Of a stretch of 34,412 bases of DNA, positions 1 to 9,243 are shown one piece after another; position 1 is the first letter of the stretch; every line of letters begins with the position of its first letter. A model generated the notes under the pieces. The model saw only the letters and a list, made by a program, of their open reading frames with translations, was not told the DNA's origin and made no database searches. The DNA is taken from NCBI GenBank assembly GCA_024223715.1, contig JAAEOA010000425.1:1-34412 (forward strand). The letters are read 5' to 3'. Both the position numbers and the translations under genes were made by a program. The DNA is from a bacterium (GTDB lineage Bacteria; Krumholzibacteriota; Krumholzibacteriia; LZORAL124-64-63).

Positions 1-143
1 AAATAACGAATTCAAAATGAAGTATCACTTTGTGTAGCATGGAGACGCTTTTAAGATCAAAATTGTGCCGGATAAACAGAATCAGCCAACATAGGATATG
101 GTAATATGGGATATAAACCAATCAAATCCTCGAAGGAAAGATA

Positions 144-1334
144 ATGGAACTGCTGGCACCCGCGGGAAATCTGGACAAATTGAAATGGGCCGCCATTTAT
201 GGAGCCGATGCTGTTTATTTTGGAGCCGAATTTGGCTCATTGCGCAATTTTGCGGGAAATTTTAGCCTTGATGATATTGAAGCGGGTTTGAAGTTTCTGC
301 ATGACCGGGGGAAAAAAGGCTACGTCACTCTGAACATTTACCCATTTACCGATGAGTTTCCCAAGTTGCTGGAACTGGTTCGTCAGTTGGATGATTTGGG
401 TGCCGATGCTTTTATTGCCGCAGATTTAGGCGTCATCGCCGCCTTAAATAGAATGAAACTGAATGCAAGTATTCACATTAGCACCCAGGCCAGTACCACC
501 AACGCTCCGGCTGTTTTGGCCTATGGCGATTTGGGTGCCAGCAGAGTCAATCTGGCTCGCGAATTATCTTATGAACAAATTCAGGAAATTCAAAAAGATG
601 TGGGTGAAAAAGTGGAGACCGAAGTGTTTGTCCACGGGGCGGTGTGTTTCAGTTATTCGGGACGTTGTGCCATTAGCGACTATTTGACGGGGCACCAGGC
701 GAATAGGGGAGAATGCAAACAACCCTGCCGCTGGAATTTTGCTCTGGTGGAAGAAAAAAGGCCCGGCGAGGCCATGCCCTATTTTGAAGATGAGCGGGGG
801 TCGTACTTTTTTAATTCCCGGGAGTTGGCACTTTTTGATTACGTGCCCCGGCTGCAGGAGGCAGGAGTCTCGTCCATTAAAATTGAAGGCCGCATGAAGT
901 CCATTCATTACATTGCCTCCACTGTATCGTTTTATCGTCGCATAATTGATGGCTGGCAGGTAGAATCGAAAGAGGCCATGGAGCTGTTGGCCAAGGTGCC
1001 CAACCGTGGCTATAGCCAGGGCTTTATGAAAGGCGGCATCGACCAGGACGACTATCAGCACGACGAAAGCCGCTCCCACGCTGAAGCTGTTTTTGTGGGA
1101 AATGTTCTTGATGTGCAGCAGGATGGCAGAGCCGTTCTGGAAGTTCGCAATAAAATTCACGCGGGGGAAATGCTGGAAGTTTTGCGCCCTGACGGATCGC
1201 TGGCTGCATACACAATGCCCGAAATTTTAACCAGTTCCAAAGGCCAGGTTCTGGAGTTTGCGAACAACTCGCAGTTCCTGGTGCTGGAAGATGAATTACC
1301 ACCCTACGCATTGTTGCGTCGGGTCAAAAGTTAA
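144..1334 (+). CDS. Peptidase U32-family protein, TrhP/YegQ-like tRNA hydroxylation factor
   Basis: This 396-residue cytoplasmic protein belongs to the U32 'peptidase' family. Characterised members (TrhP/YegQ, TrhO-independent branch; RlhA) act in RNA hydroxylation rather than proteolysis. The N-terminus MELLAPAGN followed by a TIM-barrel-like region is typical. The U32 signature runs from E160 to S178, with C168 and C175 spaced as expected, and C191 and C195 (GECKQPC) complete a four-cysteine set that probably binds a metal or iron-sulfur cluster. KIEGRMK lies near residue 280. The start ATG has AAGGAAAG about 6 nt upstream. It is shorter than E. coli YegQ (about 450 residues), so whether it does exactly the 5-hydroxyuridine step is inferred. 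The pseudopilin gene follows closely on the same strand. Confidence 0.88.
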   Translation: MELLAPAGNLDKLKWAAIYGADAVYFGAEFGSLRNFAGNFSLDDIEAGLKFLHDRGKKGYVTLNIYPFTDEFPKLLELVRQLDDLGADAFIAADLGVIAALNRMKLNASIHISTQASTTNAPAVLAYGDLGASRVNLARELSYEQIQEIQKDVGEKVETEVFVHGAVCFSYSGRCAISDYLTGHQANRGECKQPCRWNFALVEEKRPGEAMPYFEDERGSYFFNSRELALFDYVPRLQEAGVSSIKIEGRMKSIHYIASTVSFYRRIIDGWQVESKEAMELLAKVPNRGYSQGFMKGGIDQDDYQHDESRSHAEAVFVGNVLDVQQDGRAVLEVRNKIHAGEMLEVLRPDGSLAAYTMPEILTSSKGQVLEFANNSQFLVLEDELPPYALLRRVKS

Positions 1335-1371
1335 TCGGAAAAGGATGAGGATGTTTTCCCAAAGGTTGCCA

Positions 1372-2577
1372 ATGTCGGAACAGCGGAATCAATCATCCCG
1401 AAGCGGGTTTTCTCTCATGTCGGTAATTCTGGCTTTGGCAGTGGTGGCCATTTTGGCCGGCACCCTCGGGCCTCTGGCCTTTCGTCAAATGGTTCAGAAA
1501 AAAGAACAGCAGACTCAAGATGAATTGGCTGCTTTTGAAAAAAGTTTGTTGTCGTTTTATGACGATACCGGCCGGCTTCCCTCTGAAGCTGAAGGATTGC
1601 TTGCCCTGGTTCAGGATCCAGGCGTTAACGGGTGGAATGGGCCATACGTTTCCGGGGAACAAACTGCTGTGACTTTGGAAATCCTAACCGATTCGTTTGG
1701 CGGACAATACATTTTCGATGTAACCCCTGCCACCCAACCGACTGGCACGGCGAATCTCATTATTGTCAGTCCCGGGGCCAACGGAAATTTGGATTCAGGA
1801 TCTTTGAATCAGACCTGGTCCGTCAACGGTGATAGCGACGACTTGCAGATCACTTTGAATGTCGGACCCATCAATCGTGATAACATTCTGGTGGATCGTC
1901 AGGAAATGCAGGCCTTGGCTTTGGCCGCTCAAATGTATTTTGAAAACGAGACAATGTTTCCCACTTCGCTGGCAGAGCTGGATTTTTCCTACATGGACGC
2001 CGGGGTGGGTCAGGAGGCTTATGTGGATTCCTGGGGTAATAATTATTCCTTTTCAGCAGATAACTTGTCGCGTCCTCATGTTCTGAGAATCTTTTGCCGT
2101 GGTCCTGACGGTCAAGACGACTCCGGTAATGATGATGACCTTGTTTTACTGGTCAGCAGCGTGGGGCCGGGAAGGAAATCCACCTTGCATTTGCTGAAAA
2201 TTATGCAAACTGCGGTTGATTTAAATGGGAGTACAAACCTGACCGGAGATTGGACCACCGATGCATCAGCATTTGGATTTGGCTCGGCTTTTGTTAGTGA
2301 TGGATGGGGAACGGCCTACGAAGAAGCCATGAGCAGCCGGACGATTTTGTCTGCCGGACCGGATGCCAACTACCTGACATCAGCCGATAACATCCCCGCT
2401 GGAGTTGTGCCCGACGACACACCAGCCACCCCGGCGTGGGATTCTCATGGATCATATACGGTGGGTGATGTGGTGACTCATAACGGATCGGAGTGGGCCT
2501 GCCTGCAAATCCACCAAGGCGGTGGGGACCCTAACAATGCACCCGGAATAGCTCATTCCCTGTGGGGAGCCCAGTAA
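1372..2577 (+). CDS. Large GspG-like pseudopilin with three repeated units and a CBM5/12-type C-terminus
   Basis: A 401-residue type IV pilin-like protein. The leader MSEQRNQSSRSG ends in glycine before FSLMSVILA and a hydrophobic helix, as expected for cleavage by a prepilin peptidase at G12/F13. Glu at mature position 5 is replaced by Ser. The rest looks like three consecutive GspG-type globular units. Each has a helix, then a D.(F/W)G..Y motif (DSFGGQY 107-113, DSWGNNY 219-225, DGWGTAY 310-316), then a Gly/Asp-rich loop (near 133-142, 242-256 and 327-340). Residues 353-401 (AWDSHGSYTVGDVVTHNGSEW...) match a carbohydrate-binding module 5/12. ATG 1372 is chosen because AAAGG sits 6 nt before it; ATG 1345 and 1351 are alternatives. 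A role in type II secretion, or as a substrate-binding pseudopilus tip, is inferred. Confidence 0.8.
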   Translation: MSEQRNQSSRSGFSLMSVILALAVVAILAGTLGPLAFRQMVQKKEQQTQDELAAFEKSLLSFYDDTGRLPSEAEGLLALVQDPGVNGWNGPYVSGEQTAVTLEILTDSFGGQYIFDVTPATQPTGTANLIIVSPGANGNLDSGSLNQTWSVNGDSDDLQITLNVGPINRDNILVDRQEMQALALAAQMYFENETMFPTSLAELDFSYMDAGVGQEAYVDSWGNNYSFSADNLSRPHVLRIFCRGPDGQDDSGNDDDLVLLVSSVGPGRKSTLHLLKIMQTAVDLNGSTNLTGDWTTDASAFGFGSAFVSDGWGTAYEEAMSSRTILSAGPDANYLTSADNIPAGVVPDDTPATPAWDSHGSYTVGDVVTHNGSEWACLQIHQGGGDPNNAPGIAHSLWGAQ

Positions 2578-2600
2578 TTGGCGTTCGTGGCAAATCTGAA

Positions 2601-4295
2601 TCAATAATGGAACCCACTGCCCCCAATAAACTCCCTCAACAAAGAAGTGGGTGGCACCTGGCTCGCATCTACGGGTAATAACAGACTCAGCAAATCAATA
2701 AGCGATCGGGCCAGACCGTAGTTTTTATCGTCAGGATGCACTGCCGCCAACCGAGGTTCAGCCCACAATTTCAAAACAGCCAACTCATAAGTCAGTCCTG
2801 AATTAAAAAACAGGTCGGCATTATTCTGGAACGGGAAGATGTGTTTTTCTTCACCGAGCCTGACTTTAGGCCATCGGGCCAGAGTTTCGCTGGCTGTGTA
2901 GCCCCGGAACTGGGCATCGCGCACCATACGGCGGAACAGACGCGTGTCAGTGGTTTTTATGAAGCTGTAGTTGTCGATGTTCATGTGACACAGAGCTGAA
3001 ACATAGATGCGCAGTTTCTGGTCGTCGCTTATTGCCGGGGTTAAGGACGGGTTCAGGGCGTGAATCCCTTCCACAATTAGGGGCTGTCCTTTTTCCAAAA
3101 CGGTGGGGTGAGGGCTGATGGACCCCATACCGGTGTGGAAATTGTACCGGCTCAGCTTAACCGATTCACCGGCCATTAAAGTTTTCAGATGTTCATTAAA
3201 GAGCTCGACCTTTAGGGCATCAATTGATTCGAAATCGTAATCGCCGTCTTCATCGAGGGGTGTTTCTTCTCGGTCAACAAAATAGTTATCAAGGCTCAGT
3301 GCAAAAGGGCGTAGACCCAGAACTCGCAGCTGAATCATCAGTCGTTTGGCACTGCTGGTTTTTCCACTGCTGGATGGCCCGGCCAGAAGAATCAGCCGTC
3401 CGCCTTGAGGCATGTCGGCCACTTGTTGAGCTGCTTCGACAAAAAACCGGCTGTGACGGGCTTCAGATATTTGAATCAGGTCGGCAGTGCGGCCATCAAC
3501 AATGTATTCATTCATGTGACCGGCATCCTGAACATCGAGCTGGTTGCTCCAGGTGGAGTACTCTTTCAGGGTTGCCAGCAGTTTGGATTGGGGCACATAA
3601 GTTGGAATTTTTTCCGGTTCCTGCTTCACATTGGTCATCAGGACCAGGCCTTTGCCTTCAGGAATCAGACGGAAGGCCCGAAGGAAGCCGGTGGAAGGAA
3701 GCTGGCGACCGTAATAAAGAGGATCAAAACCAGCCATGCGGTATAGAGTCAGCGAGTCTCGACGCAGGTATTTGGCCGAGGTGAAACGGTTGTGTTTGCC
3801 GTCTCGCTGAAACATTTTCAAAATGGCTCGCAAGCCAAAGCGTTGGGGAGTTAGTGGCAAATCCATATTGACCAACTCGTGCATGCGGTCTTCCAGCTTC
3901 TGAATCTGTTCTTTTTTCAGAAGTTCTCCATCGACCAGTTGGCAATAAATGCCCCCGCCGTAGCTGAAGCTGGCCCGTAATTTAAAATCCGGGAATAAAT
4001 CTTCCGCCGCCACAGCCATGACAAAGAGCACAGTGCGCTGAATTGTGGTTTGGGCTTCTTTGTCTTTCAGCCGGATCAATCTTACCTGTTCTTCGCCGTG
4101 AATGGCTTCGTTGAGGCTGGCCCTGCGGCCGTTGATGGACATTATAACCACAGGATTCTGCAATCCCGGGTCAATTTGGCCTTTTTTCTGAAGATATTGC
4201 AGGATAGTGCTACCCGGATCAATGTTTACCGGTTGGTTATCGAGCAGGATTTCCACCTGTTTGCTGGTGTTTTCCTCTGATTTATTTGCAGACAT
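2601..4295 (-). CDS. Nucleoside (uridine-type) kinase with N-terminal TGS and threonyl-tRNA-synthetase-like domains
   Basis: A 564-residue cytoplasmic protein with the architecture of the bacterial 'nucleoside kinase' group that fuses a TGS-like domain (about 12-78) and a ThrRS second-additional-domain-like region (about 85-240) to a uridine kinase/PRK-type P-loop domain (about 285-500). Visible kinase motifs are the Walker A GPSSSGKTS (306-314), SLDNYFVDREETPLDEDGDY (334-353), typical of uridine kinases, and the Walker B-like VEGIHALNP (408-416). It probably phosphorylates a nucleoside using a nucleotide triphosphate; the substrate cannot be read from sequence. The start at 4295 is set by AAAGGAAT about 6 nt upstream; an open extension upstream overlaps the zinc-ribbon gene and has no family support. 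It is the second gene of a two-gene unit, 16 nt after the zinc-ribbon stop. Confidence 0.85.
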   Translation of the reverse strand: MSANKSEENTSKQVEILLDNQPVNIDPGSTILQYLQKKGQIDPGLQNPVVIMSINGRRASLNEAIHGEEQVRLIRLKDKEAQTTIQRTVLFVMAVAAEDLFPDFKLRASFSYGGGIYCQLVDGELLKKEQIQKLEDRMHELVNMDLPLTPQRFGLRAILKMFQRDGKHNRFTSAKYLRRDSLTLYRMAGFDPLYYGRQLPSTGFLRAFRLIPEGKGLVLMTNVKQEPEKIPTYVPQSKLLATLKEYSTWSNQLDVQDAGHMNEYIVDGRTADLIQISEARHSRFFVEAAQQVADMPQGGRLILLAGPSSSGKTSSAKRLMIQLRVLGLRPFALSLDNYFVDREETPLDEDGDYDFESIDALKVELFNEHLKTLMAGESVKLSRYNFHTGMGSISPHPTVLEKGQPLIVEGIHALNPSLTPAISDDQKLRIYVSALCHMNIDNYSFIKTTDTRLFRRMVRDAQFRGYTASETLARWPKVRLGEEKHIFPFQNNADLFFNSGLTYELAVLKLWAEPRLAAVHPDDKNYGLARSLIDLLSLLLPVDASQVPPTSLLREFIGGSGFHY

Positions 4296-4311
4296 CCCGA
4301 TTCCTTTCAGG

Positions 4312-4581
4312 TCAGCCCTTGTTCTTATTCGCTTTCTTGGTATTATTGCTGTTGGACGCGGCTGTCGATTCACTCGATGAACCTTCAGCTGCTCCCTTTT
4401 TACCACGGGAATCGTTAATATAAAAGCCCGAGCCTTTAAAATGAAGGCCGGCGCCACCGCTGATCAACCGTTCAACTTTGCCCCGGCACTCTGGACAACG
4501 TTGACGCCGCGGCGCGCTCATGGGTTTAAATTCCTCGGTAACAAGGCCACAGCGGGTGCATTCGTATTCGTAAGTTGGCAT
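4312..4581 (-). CDS. FmdB-family small zinc ribbon protein
   Basis: An 89-residue protein with the FmdB/CxxC_CxxC_SSSS signature: MPTYEYECTRCG at the N-terminus, a second pair CPEC at about residues 34-37, and GSGFYINDSRG. The low-complexity Ser/Lys/Asn-rich tail is also usual for this family. The two CxxC knuckles should bind one zinc ion. The cellular role is unknown; members are often annotated as putative regulatory proteins. It starts with ATG behind an AGAAGGA-type ribosome site and leads the operon with the nucleoside kinase. It diverges from the glyceraldehyde-3-phosphate dehydrogenase gene, with about 140 bp between the two start codons. Confidence 0.88.
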   Translation of the reverse strand: MPTYEYECTRCGLVTEEFKPMSAPRRQRCPECRGKVERLISGGAGLHFKGSGFYINDSRGKKGAAEGSSSESTAASNSNNTKKANKNKG

Positions 4582-4722
4582 TTTAGTGGATCCTTCTGCT
4601 CTTTCAAGGGGCAGTTTTCAGCCCGGTTGTACACTTGCGACCGGATAATATGGTCGAAAGGGCCGGCCAACGCCAGTTGCCGCGCCCATTGTGGTTTGAA
4701 TCAAACACGAAAGGTCTCTGTC

Positions 4723-5721
4723 ATGAAGATCGCAATTAATGGTTTTGGACGCATCGGTCGTACTGTTTTCCGTCTGCTGCAGGAACACGAAGGCGCCGAA
4801 GTGGTGGCCGTCAATGACATAACTGACAACGAAGCTTTGGCATATTTGCTGCGCCACGACACAGTCATGGGCCACTTCAAAGGCACTGCTGTTATTGAAG
4901 GGGACAATCTGATCACCGATAAAGGCACCGTGCGCATGACCGCCGAACGCGATCCTGCCAGCCTGCCCTGGAAAGAACTGGGTGTGGATTTTGTTGTGGA
5001 AGCCACTGGTGTTTTCCGCGACCGAGCTTCCATCAGCAAACACATAGAAGCTGGTGCCAAAAAAGTTCTGCTGACCGTTCCTGCCAAAGATGAAATCGAT
5101 GCGACCATTGTTCTGGGTGTGAACAACGCTGATCTGAAACCTGAGCACCTGATTGTTTCCAACGCTTCCTGCACAACCAACTGCCTGGCTCCTTTGGCTT
5201 ATGTGCTGGACAAGGAATTCGGAATTGTCAACGGTCTGATGACCACAACCCACGCTTACACCGGTGACCAACGTCTGATCGATACTCCGCACAGCGATTG
5301 GCGCCGGGCCCGGGCTGCTGCCGAGAACATCATTCCCACCACCACCGGCGCTGCCAAAGCTGTGGGCAAGGTTCTGCCCAACCTGAATGGCAAACTCGAT
5401 GGTATGGCCATGCGTGTGCCCACTGTTTGTGGCTCTGTTGTGGATCTGGTAACCAACATGAAAACCGAAGTGACTGCTGAAGCTGTCAACGCAGCTCTTA
5501 AAACCGCCAGTGAGACTTATCTCAAAGGTATTTTGAGCTACAACGACGACGCCGTTGTCTCTTCAGACATTGTGGGCGACCCTCACAGTTCCATTTTTGA
5601 TCCTGGTTGCACCAGTGTTATCGATGGCAAAGTGCTGAAAACCATCAGTTGGTACGATAACGAGTGGGGTTACTCCAACCGTGTTTGCGACCTGCTGCAA
5701 TTGATGAAAGAAATTGGCTAA
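4723..5721 (+). CDS. gap: Type I glyceraldehyde-3-phosphate dehydrogenase
   Basis: A 332-residue glycolytic enzyme that oxidises glyceraldehyde 3-phosphate with NAD and phosphate to 1,3-bisphosphoglycerate. The N-terminal Rossmann motif INGFGRIGR (5-13) is complete. The active-site sequence SNASCTTNCLAP places the nucleophile at C150 and the catalytic histidine at H177 (TTTHAYTGDQ). D32 in VNDITD favours NAD over NADP by family knowledge. The C-terminal WYDNEWGYSNRV is canonical. The start ATG at 4723 begins the conserved MKIAINGFG and has AAAGG about 8 nt upstream; a longer open frame upstream is not coding by homology. The gene stands alone and is followed by a clear intrinsic terminator. 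Confidence 0.98.
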   Translation: MKIAINGFGRIGRTVFRLLQEHEGAEVVAVNDITDNEALAYLLRHDTVMGHFKGTAVIEGDNLITDKGTVRMTAERDPASLPWKELGVDFVVEATGVFRDRASISKHIEAGAKKVLLTVPAKDEIDATIVLGVNNADLKPEHLIVSNASCTTNCLAPLAYVLDKEFGIVNGLMTTTHAYTGDQRLIDTPHSDWRRARAAAENIIPTTTGAAKAVGKVLPNLNGKLDGMAMRVPTVCGSVVDLVTNMKTEVTAEAVNAALKTASETYLKGILSYNDDAVVSSDIVGDPHSSIFDPGCTSVIDGKVLKTISWYDNEWGYSNRVCDLLQLMKEIG

Positions 5722-5757
5722 ATTAGAATATTCTGACATAAAGCCATAAAACAGGCT

Positions 5758-5786
5758 CAAAGGCGCGGTGTTTTTCCGCGCCTTTG
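5758..5786 (+). terminator. Intrinsic terminator after gap
   Basis: A perfect 11-bp stem (CAAAGGCGCGG at 5758-5768 with CCGCGCCTTTG at 5776-5786) around a 7-nt loop, followed by the T-rich TCTGTTTTGTG. It lies 36 nt after the gap stop codon and separates it from the aminopeptidase gene. Confidence 0.85.
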
Positions 5787-5862
5787 TCTGTTTTGTGATA
5801 TTTATATAGTATACTTACGTCACTTAATGTCCTATTCAGGTTCTTACTCTCAGGAGATGCCC

Positions 5863-7890
5863 ATGCTTTCGCTGCTTCGTCCCTCGTTGATGGTTCTGAT
5901 TCTGGTCTTTTTATGCCAACCTGCAATGGCGGTTTTGACCACTCCTTTAGCAGATTCTCCAAACGAAACCCCCTACAGCCATACCTATCAGGTACAGCAA
6001 GGTCGTCGTATTGAAGCGGAGACCAAAGCCCGGCTAATGGGCCTCCTGGATGAAGAAGAAAAAGGTCGCACCGCAAACCAGGAGCTCTTCGACGTTACTT
6101 TTTATGACCTGGTTATGGAGCTGGAACCTGATTCCCAGGTTCTTTCCGGGACGACTACGGTTGTGGCGGAAGTTCTGGGTGAAACCATCAATAGTATGGA
6201 ATTGAACTTACGCAGCAATATGAGTGTTTCTTCGGTAACTGCTGGGGGCAGCAATGCCAGCTTCATTCATTCTTCACACATTCTGACCATTAATTTGGAC
6301 CAGTCTTACCTGCAGGGAGAAATGATCACCGTTGTGGTGGCTTATTCCGGAAATCCCTCGAGCAACTACTTTGGCTGGGACAGCTACGGTGGCGATGACC
6401 TGATCTGGACCCTGAGCGAACCTTATGGTGCCCGCCGCTGGTGGCCCTGCAAAGATCTGAATACTGACAAAGCTGATTCGGTCGATTTGCACATCACCGT
6501 TCCAGAAGATCTGTTTGTGGCCAGCAATGGTTTGCTGGTCGATACAACGGTTCCTTCGTCGGGCAAGAAGACTTATCACTGGGAAGAACGTTATCCCATT
6601 GTTACGTATCTTGTCTCACTGGCCATTCATCCTTACGCCCATTTCAGTAATACGTACACTGGTCTTGATGGAGTAACCACCATGCCGGTGGATCACTACG
6701 TAATGCCCGATACCTGGAGTCAGTCTCAGGCAGCATATCCTATTACCGTAGATATGCTGGAAGTTTTTGCCGCCGGATTTGGCGAGTACCCCTTCATCAA
6801 TGAAAAATACGGCCATGCACATTTCCCCTGGGGCGGGGCCATGGAGCACCAGACCATGACCAGCATGTCTTATTATGGTTTCTCCGAACACATCATCAGT
6901 CACGAGTTGGGTCACCAATGGTTTGGTGATATGATCACCTGCGCCGATTTTCATCACATTTGGCTGAACGAAGGTTTTGCCACCTGGACGGAAGCTTACT
7001 GGTTGGAGATCAGCCAGGGAACCACCGCCTATCGGGAAGAAATGGCCGCCGCTGCCTACATGGGTGAGGGAACTATTTATGTTGAGGATACCAGCAATTT
7101 TGGCAATATCTTTAACAGCAACCTGTCTTATAACAAAGCCAGTTGGATTCCTCATATGTTGCGGGGAATGGTGGGCGATACAACTTTCTTTGCTGCCTTG
7201 CAGGCGTACCGGGAAGAGTTTGAATACAGTAGTGCCAATACTGAACAGTTCCGCGATCTTTTTGAAGAAGTCAGTGGCCGGGAACTGGACTCTTTCTTTC
7301 AGTCATGGATTTATGGCTCAGGTCACCCACAATACAAAATTAACTACACCACCAACTCCACAGACGGTGGTACTTTGGTACAGGTCCGCTTGGAGCAGAC
7401 ACAATCGGAACCAGTTTTCGAAATGGCTGTGCAACTGAGAATTCAGCAAATGTTCGGCAGCCAGATGCACATTCTGGAAAACAATCAACGCGTCCAGCAT
7501 TTCAGTTTCGTGGTTCCCGGCCAGGTGGACGATGTTGTTCTTGATCCTAACGACTGGATTCTGTGCACCAAAACCTATGGCGGTACCAGCGATGTGCCCG
7601 ATGCCAATCAGGGTGATCCGCGTTTGCTGGCCAACGTGCCCAATCCGTTTAACCCCAGCACTACCATAAACTACGAACTTCCTTATGATGCACAGGTTCG
7701 TGTTTCGGTGTATGATTTGAGCGGTCGTTTGGTGAAAAACCTGGAAGATGGTCAACGAATAGCGGGACAGCACTCGGTTCAGTGGAACGGTCGCGACAGC
7801 CAGGGATCGGCTCAGGCTTCGGGAATGTATTTTGTGCGTCTGAATGCCGGCGGTAAAACCGGCATTCGAAAAATTACGCTGGTGCAATAA
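5863..7890 (+). CDS. Secreted M1-family metallo-aminopeptidase with C-terminal sorting domain
   Basis: A 675-residue exported zinc peptidase. It opens with a signal peptide (MLSLLRPSLMVLILVFLC...AMA, cleavage near residue 23). The M1 signature HELGH (H347, E348, H351) with the third zinc ligand E370 in WLNEGFATW is complete. The substrate-amino-group motif reads GGAMEH (324-329), where many M1 enzymes have GAMEN. Residues 588-675 form an FCB-type sorting domain beginning NVPNPFNPSTT and ending KITLVQ, which suggests export to the surface or medium by a type IX-like route (inference). ATG 5863 is preferred over 5827 because CAGGAG lies 6 nt before it and the signal peptide begins there. The EamA transporter gene follows after 24 nt. 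Confidence 0.93.
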   Translation: MLSLLRPSLMVLILVFLCQPAMAVLTTPLADSPNETPYSHTYQVQQGRRIEAETKARLMGLLDEEEKGRTANQELFDVTFYDLVMELEPDSQVLSGTTTVVAEVLGETINSMELNLRSNMSVSSVTAGGSNASFIHSSHILTINLDQSYLQGEMITVVVAYSGNPSSNYFGWDSYGGDDLIWTLSEPYGARRWWPCKDLNTDKADSVDLHITVPEDLFVASNGLLVDTTVPSSGKKTYHWEERYPIVTYLVSLAIHPYAHFSNTYTGLDGVTTMPVDHYVMPDTWSQSQAAYPITVDMLEVFAAGFGEYPFINEKYGHAHFPWGGAMEHQTMTSMSYYGFSEHIISHELGHQWFGDMITCADFHHIWLNEGFATWTEAYWLEISQGTTAYREEMAAAAYMGEGTIYVEDTSNFGNIFNSNLSYNKASWIPHMLRGMVGDTTFFAALQAYREEFEYSSANTEQFRDLFEEVSGRELDSFFQSWIYGSGHPQYKINYTTNSTDGGTLVQVRLEQTQSEPVFEMAVQLRIQQMFGSQMHILENNQRVQHFSFVVPGQVDDVVLDPNDWILCTKTYGGTSDVPDANQGDPRLLANVPNPFNPSTTINYELPYDAQVRVSVYDLSGRLVKNLEDGQRIAGQHSVQWNGRDSQGSAQASGMYFVRLNAGGKTGIRKITLVQ

Positions 7891-7914
7891 CCGGCAGAAA
7901 GAATTGCCTGGTTT

Positions 7915-8769
7915 ATGCGGAATCTGGTGTTGGCCTCGATTTTGTGGGCTTTTTCCTTTGGCCTGATTAAGGGCCAAATGAGTGGACTGAATCCGATTGA
8001 TGTGGCGGTTGGCCGTTTGTTGCTGGCCGCCCTTGCTTTTTCTCCTTTTCTAATAAAATCTTCCATTAAGAAAGCTGATATTTCCCGTGCCATGGTCTTG
8101 GGCGCCATTCAATTTGGTCTGATGTATTGGCTTTATATTGCCAGTTACCAGTATTTGCCCGCCTGGATGGTGGCACTTTTTACAGTTTTCACACCGTTGT
8201 ACGTGGTTCTCATTTCAGACTTGCTGGATCGGCGCCTGCGTTGGCGGAATCTGGGGGCAAGTCTGATTGCCGTGATCGGAGCTCTGGTTGTGGTGGCTAA
8301 AGGCTTACCTGAAGGGGCGACTTGGCGTGGGGTCCTGCTGTTGCAGGGGGCCAATTTTTGCTTTGCCTTGGGGCAGGTTCATTATCCCCGACAAAAAAAA
8401 TCCATGGCCGCAACAGATACGGTAATGGTTGGCTGGATGTACTGGGGAGCTTTCCTGGTAACGGGTCTGATAGTTTTAGTTTCCGGAGGATTTAACTATG
8501 AGCCGTGGTCTGGACCTTCGATTATTTCCTTACTTTATTTGGGACTGGTGCCATCGGCACTGGGCTTTTATTTGTGGAACCGGGGGGCCGCCCGGGTTTC
8601 AGCAGGGTGGTTGGCGGTAGCAAATAATATCAAAATCCCTTTAGCCGTCCTGGTTTCCTGGCTTATTTTTGGTGAAACAACGGAATATTGGCGGGCGCTG
8701 GCTGGTTTGTTTTTGATTCTTGGCAGTGTGTTTTTCTCAGAGAATCGACTTTCCAAAGGAGATTCCTGA
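7915..8769 (+). CDS. EamA/DMT-family inner-membrane transporter
   Basis: A 284-residue integral membrane protein with the EamA duplicated fold. About ten hydrophobic helices are visible, five in each half, with the halves meeting near residue 140. The second repeat carries SLLYLGLVPSALGFYLWNRG and ends in LVSWLIFGETTEYWRALAGL, both characteristic of the drug/metabolite transporter superfamily. It is likely to export an amino acid or another metabolite; the substrate cannot be inferred. The ATG lacks a convincing ribosome site, and its position 24 nt behind the aminopeptidase gene suggests translational coupling or co-transcription. Confidence 0.88.
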   Translation: MRNLVLASILWAFSFGLIKGQMSGLNPIDVAVGRLLLAALAFSPFLIKSSIKKADISRAMVLGAIQFGLMYWLYIASYQYLPAWMVALFTVFTPLYVVLISDLLDRRLRWRNLGASLIAVIGALVVVAKGLPEGATWRGVLLLQGANFCFALGQVHYPRQKKSMAATDTVMVGWMYWGAFLVTGLIVLVSGGFNYEPWSGPSIISLLYLGLVPSALGFYLWNRGAARVSAGWLAVANNIKIPLAVLVSWLIFGETTEYWRALAGLFLILGSVFFSENRLSKGDS

Positions 8770-8843
8770 AAATTGGTAAAGTATTGTCCAGAATTGCCGA
8801 ACATTAAGGTAATGAGGAAAGTTTTGTTTAAGGGAGGCCTTGC

Positions 8844-9242
8844 TTGAAAACACTGGAATTTGTTGATGGCTTGAATACAGGCGTCAGAAACATAGATGAT
8901 CAACACCGTTCATTGGTGGACATGATCAACATTTTGATCAAGGCCCAGGACGGGGAGTCTTGCCCTGAAACTGTTTCATTTATTCTGGCCGAAATGGGCA
9001 AGTATGTATATTTGCATTTCCGGGATGAAGAGCAATTCATGTACGATCATGGGTTTGCAGGTCTGGAAGAGCATCGGAAAGTTCACTTTTCTTTTTCTGA
9101 AAAAGTTGACGAGTTCACCAAACTGTATGATTCAGGCCAAACCGATTTGTTGATTGAAAATCTGAATTTCCTGTCGAATTGGCTTTTGGATCATATTCAG
9201 GGTGATGATCAGGACATGGTTCGTTCCATACTGGATAATTAA
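8844..9242 (+). CDS. Bacteriohemerythrin
   Basis: A 132-residue single-domain hemerythrin with all seven di-iron ligands: H21 (DDQH), H58 and E62 (YLHFRDEE), H77 and H81 (EEHRKVH), H117 and D122 (DHIQGDD). Such proteins bind oxygen reversibly and are thought to sense, carry or scavenge O2. The start is TTG at 8844, supported by a strong AAGGGAGG 6 nt upstream and the typical hemerythrin opening (FVDGLNTGVRNIDDQH). No in-frame ATG would preserve the N-terminal helix. There is no signal peptide, so it acts in the cytoplasm. Confidence 0.95.
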   Translation: MKTLEFVDGLNTGVRNIDDQHRSLVDMINILIKAQDGESCPETVSFILAEMGKYVYLHFRDEEQFMYDHGFAGLEEHRKVHFSFSEKVDEFTKLYDSGQTDLLIENLNFLSNWLLDHIQGDDQDMVRSILDN

Positions 9243-9243
9243 A

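Noticed and set aside
1..143. TATAAA and TAATAT boxes before the U32 gene as promoters
   Set aside because: No -35 match occurs at a suitable distance. The A/T richness of the segment explains such boxes by chance.
564..1160. A 198-codon minus-strand frame inside the U32 gene
   Set aside because: It is antisense to the conserved U32 signature and has no upstream ribosome site.
4441..4722. N-terminal extension of the GAPDH frame
   Set aside because: The conserved protein begins at MKIAINGFG with a ribosome site. The extension overlaps the divergent zinc-ribbon gene and matches nothing in the family.
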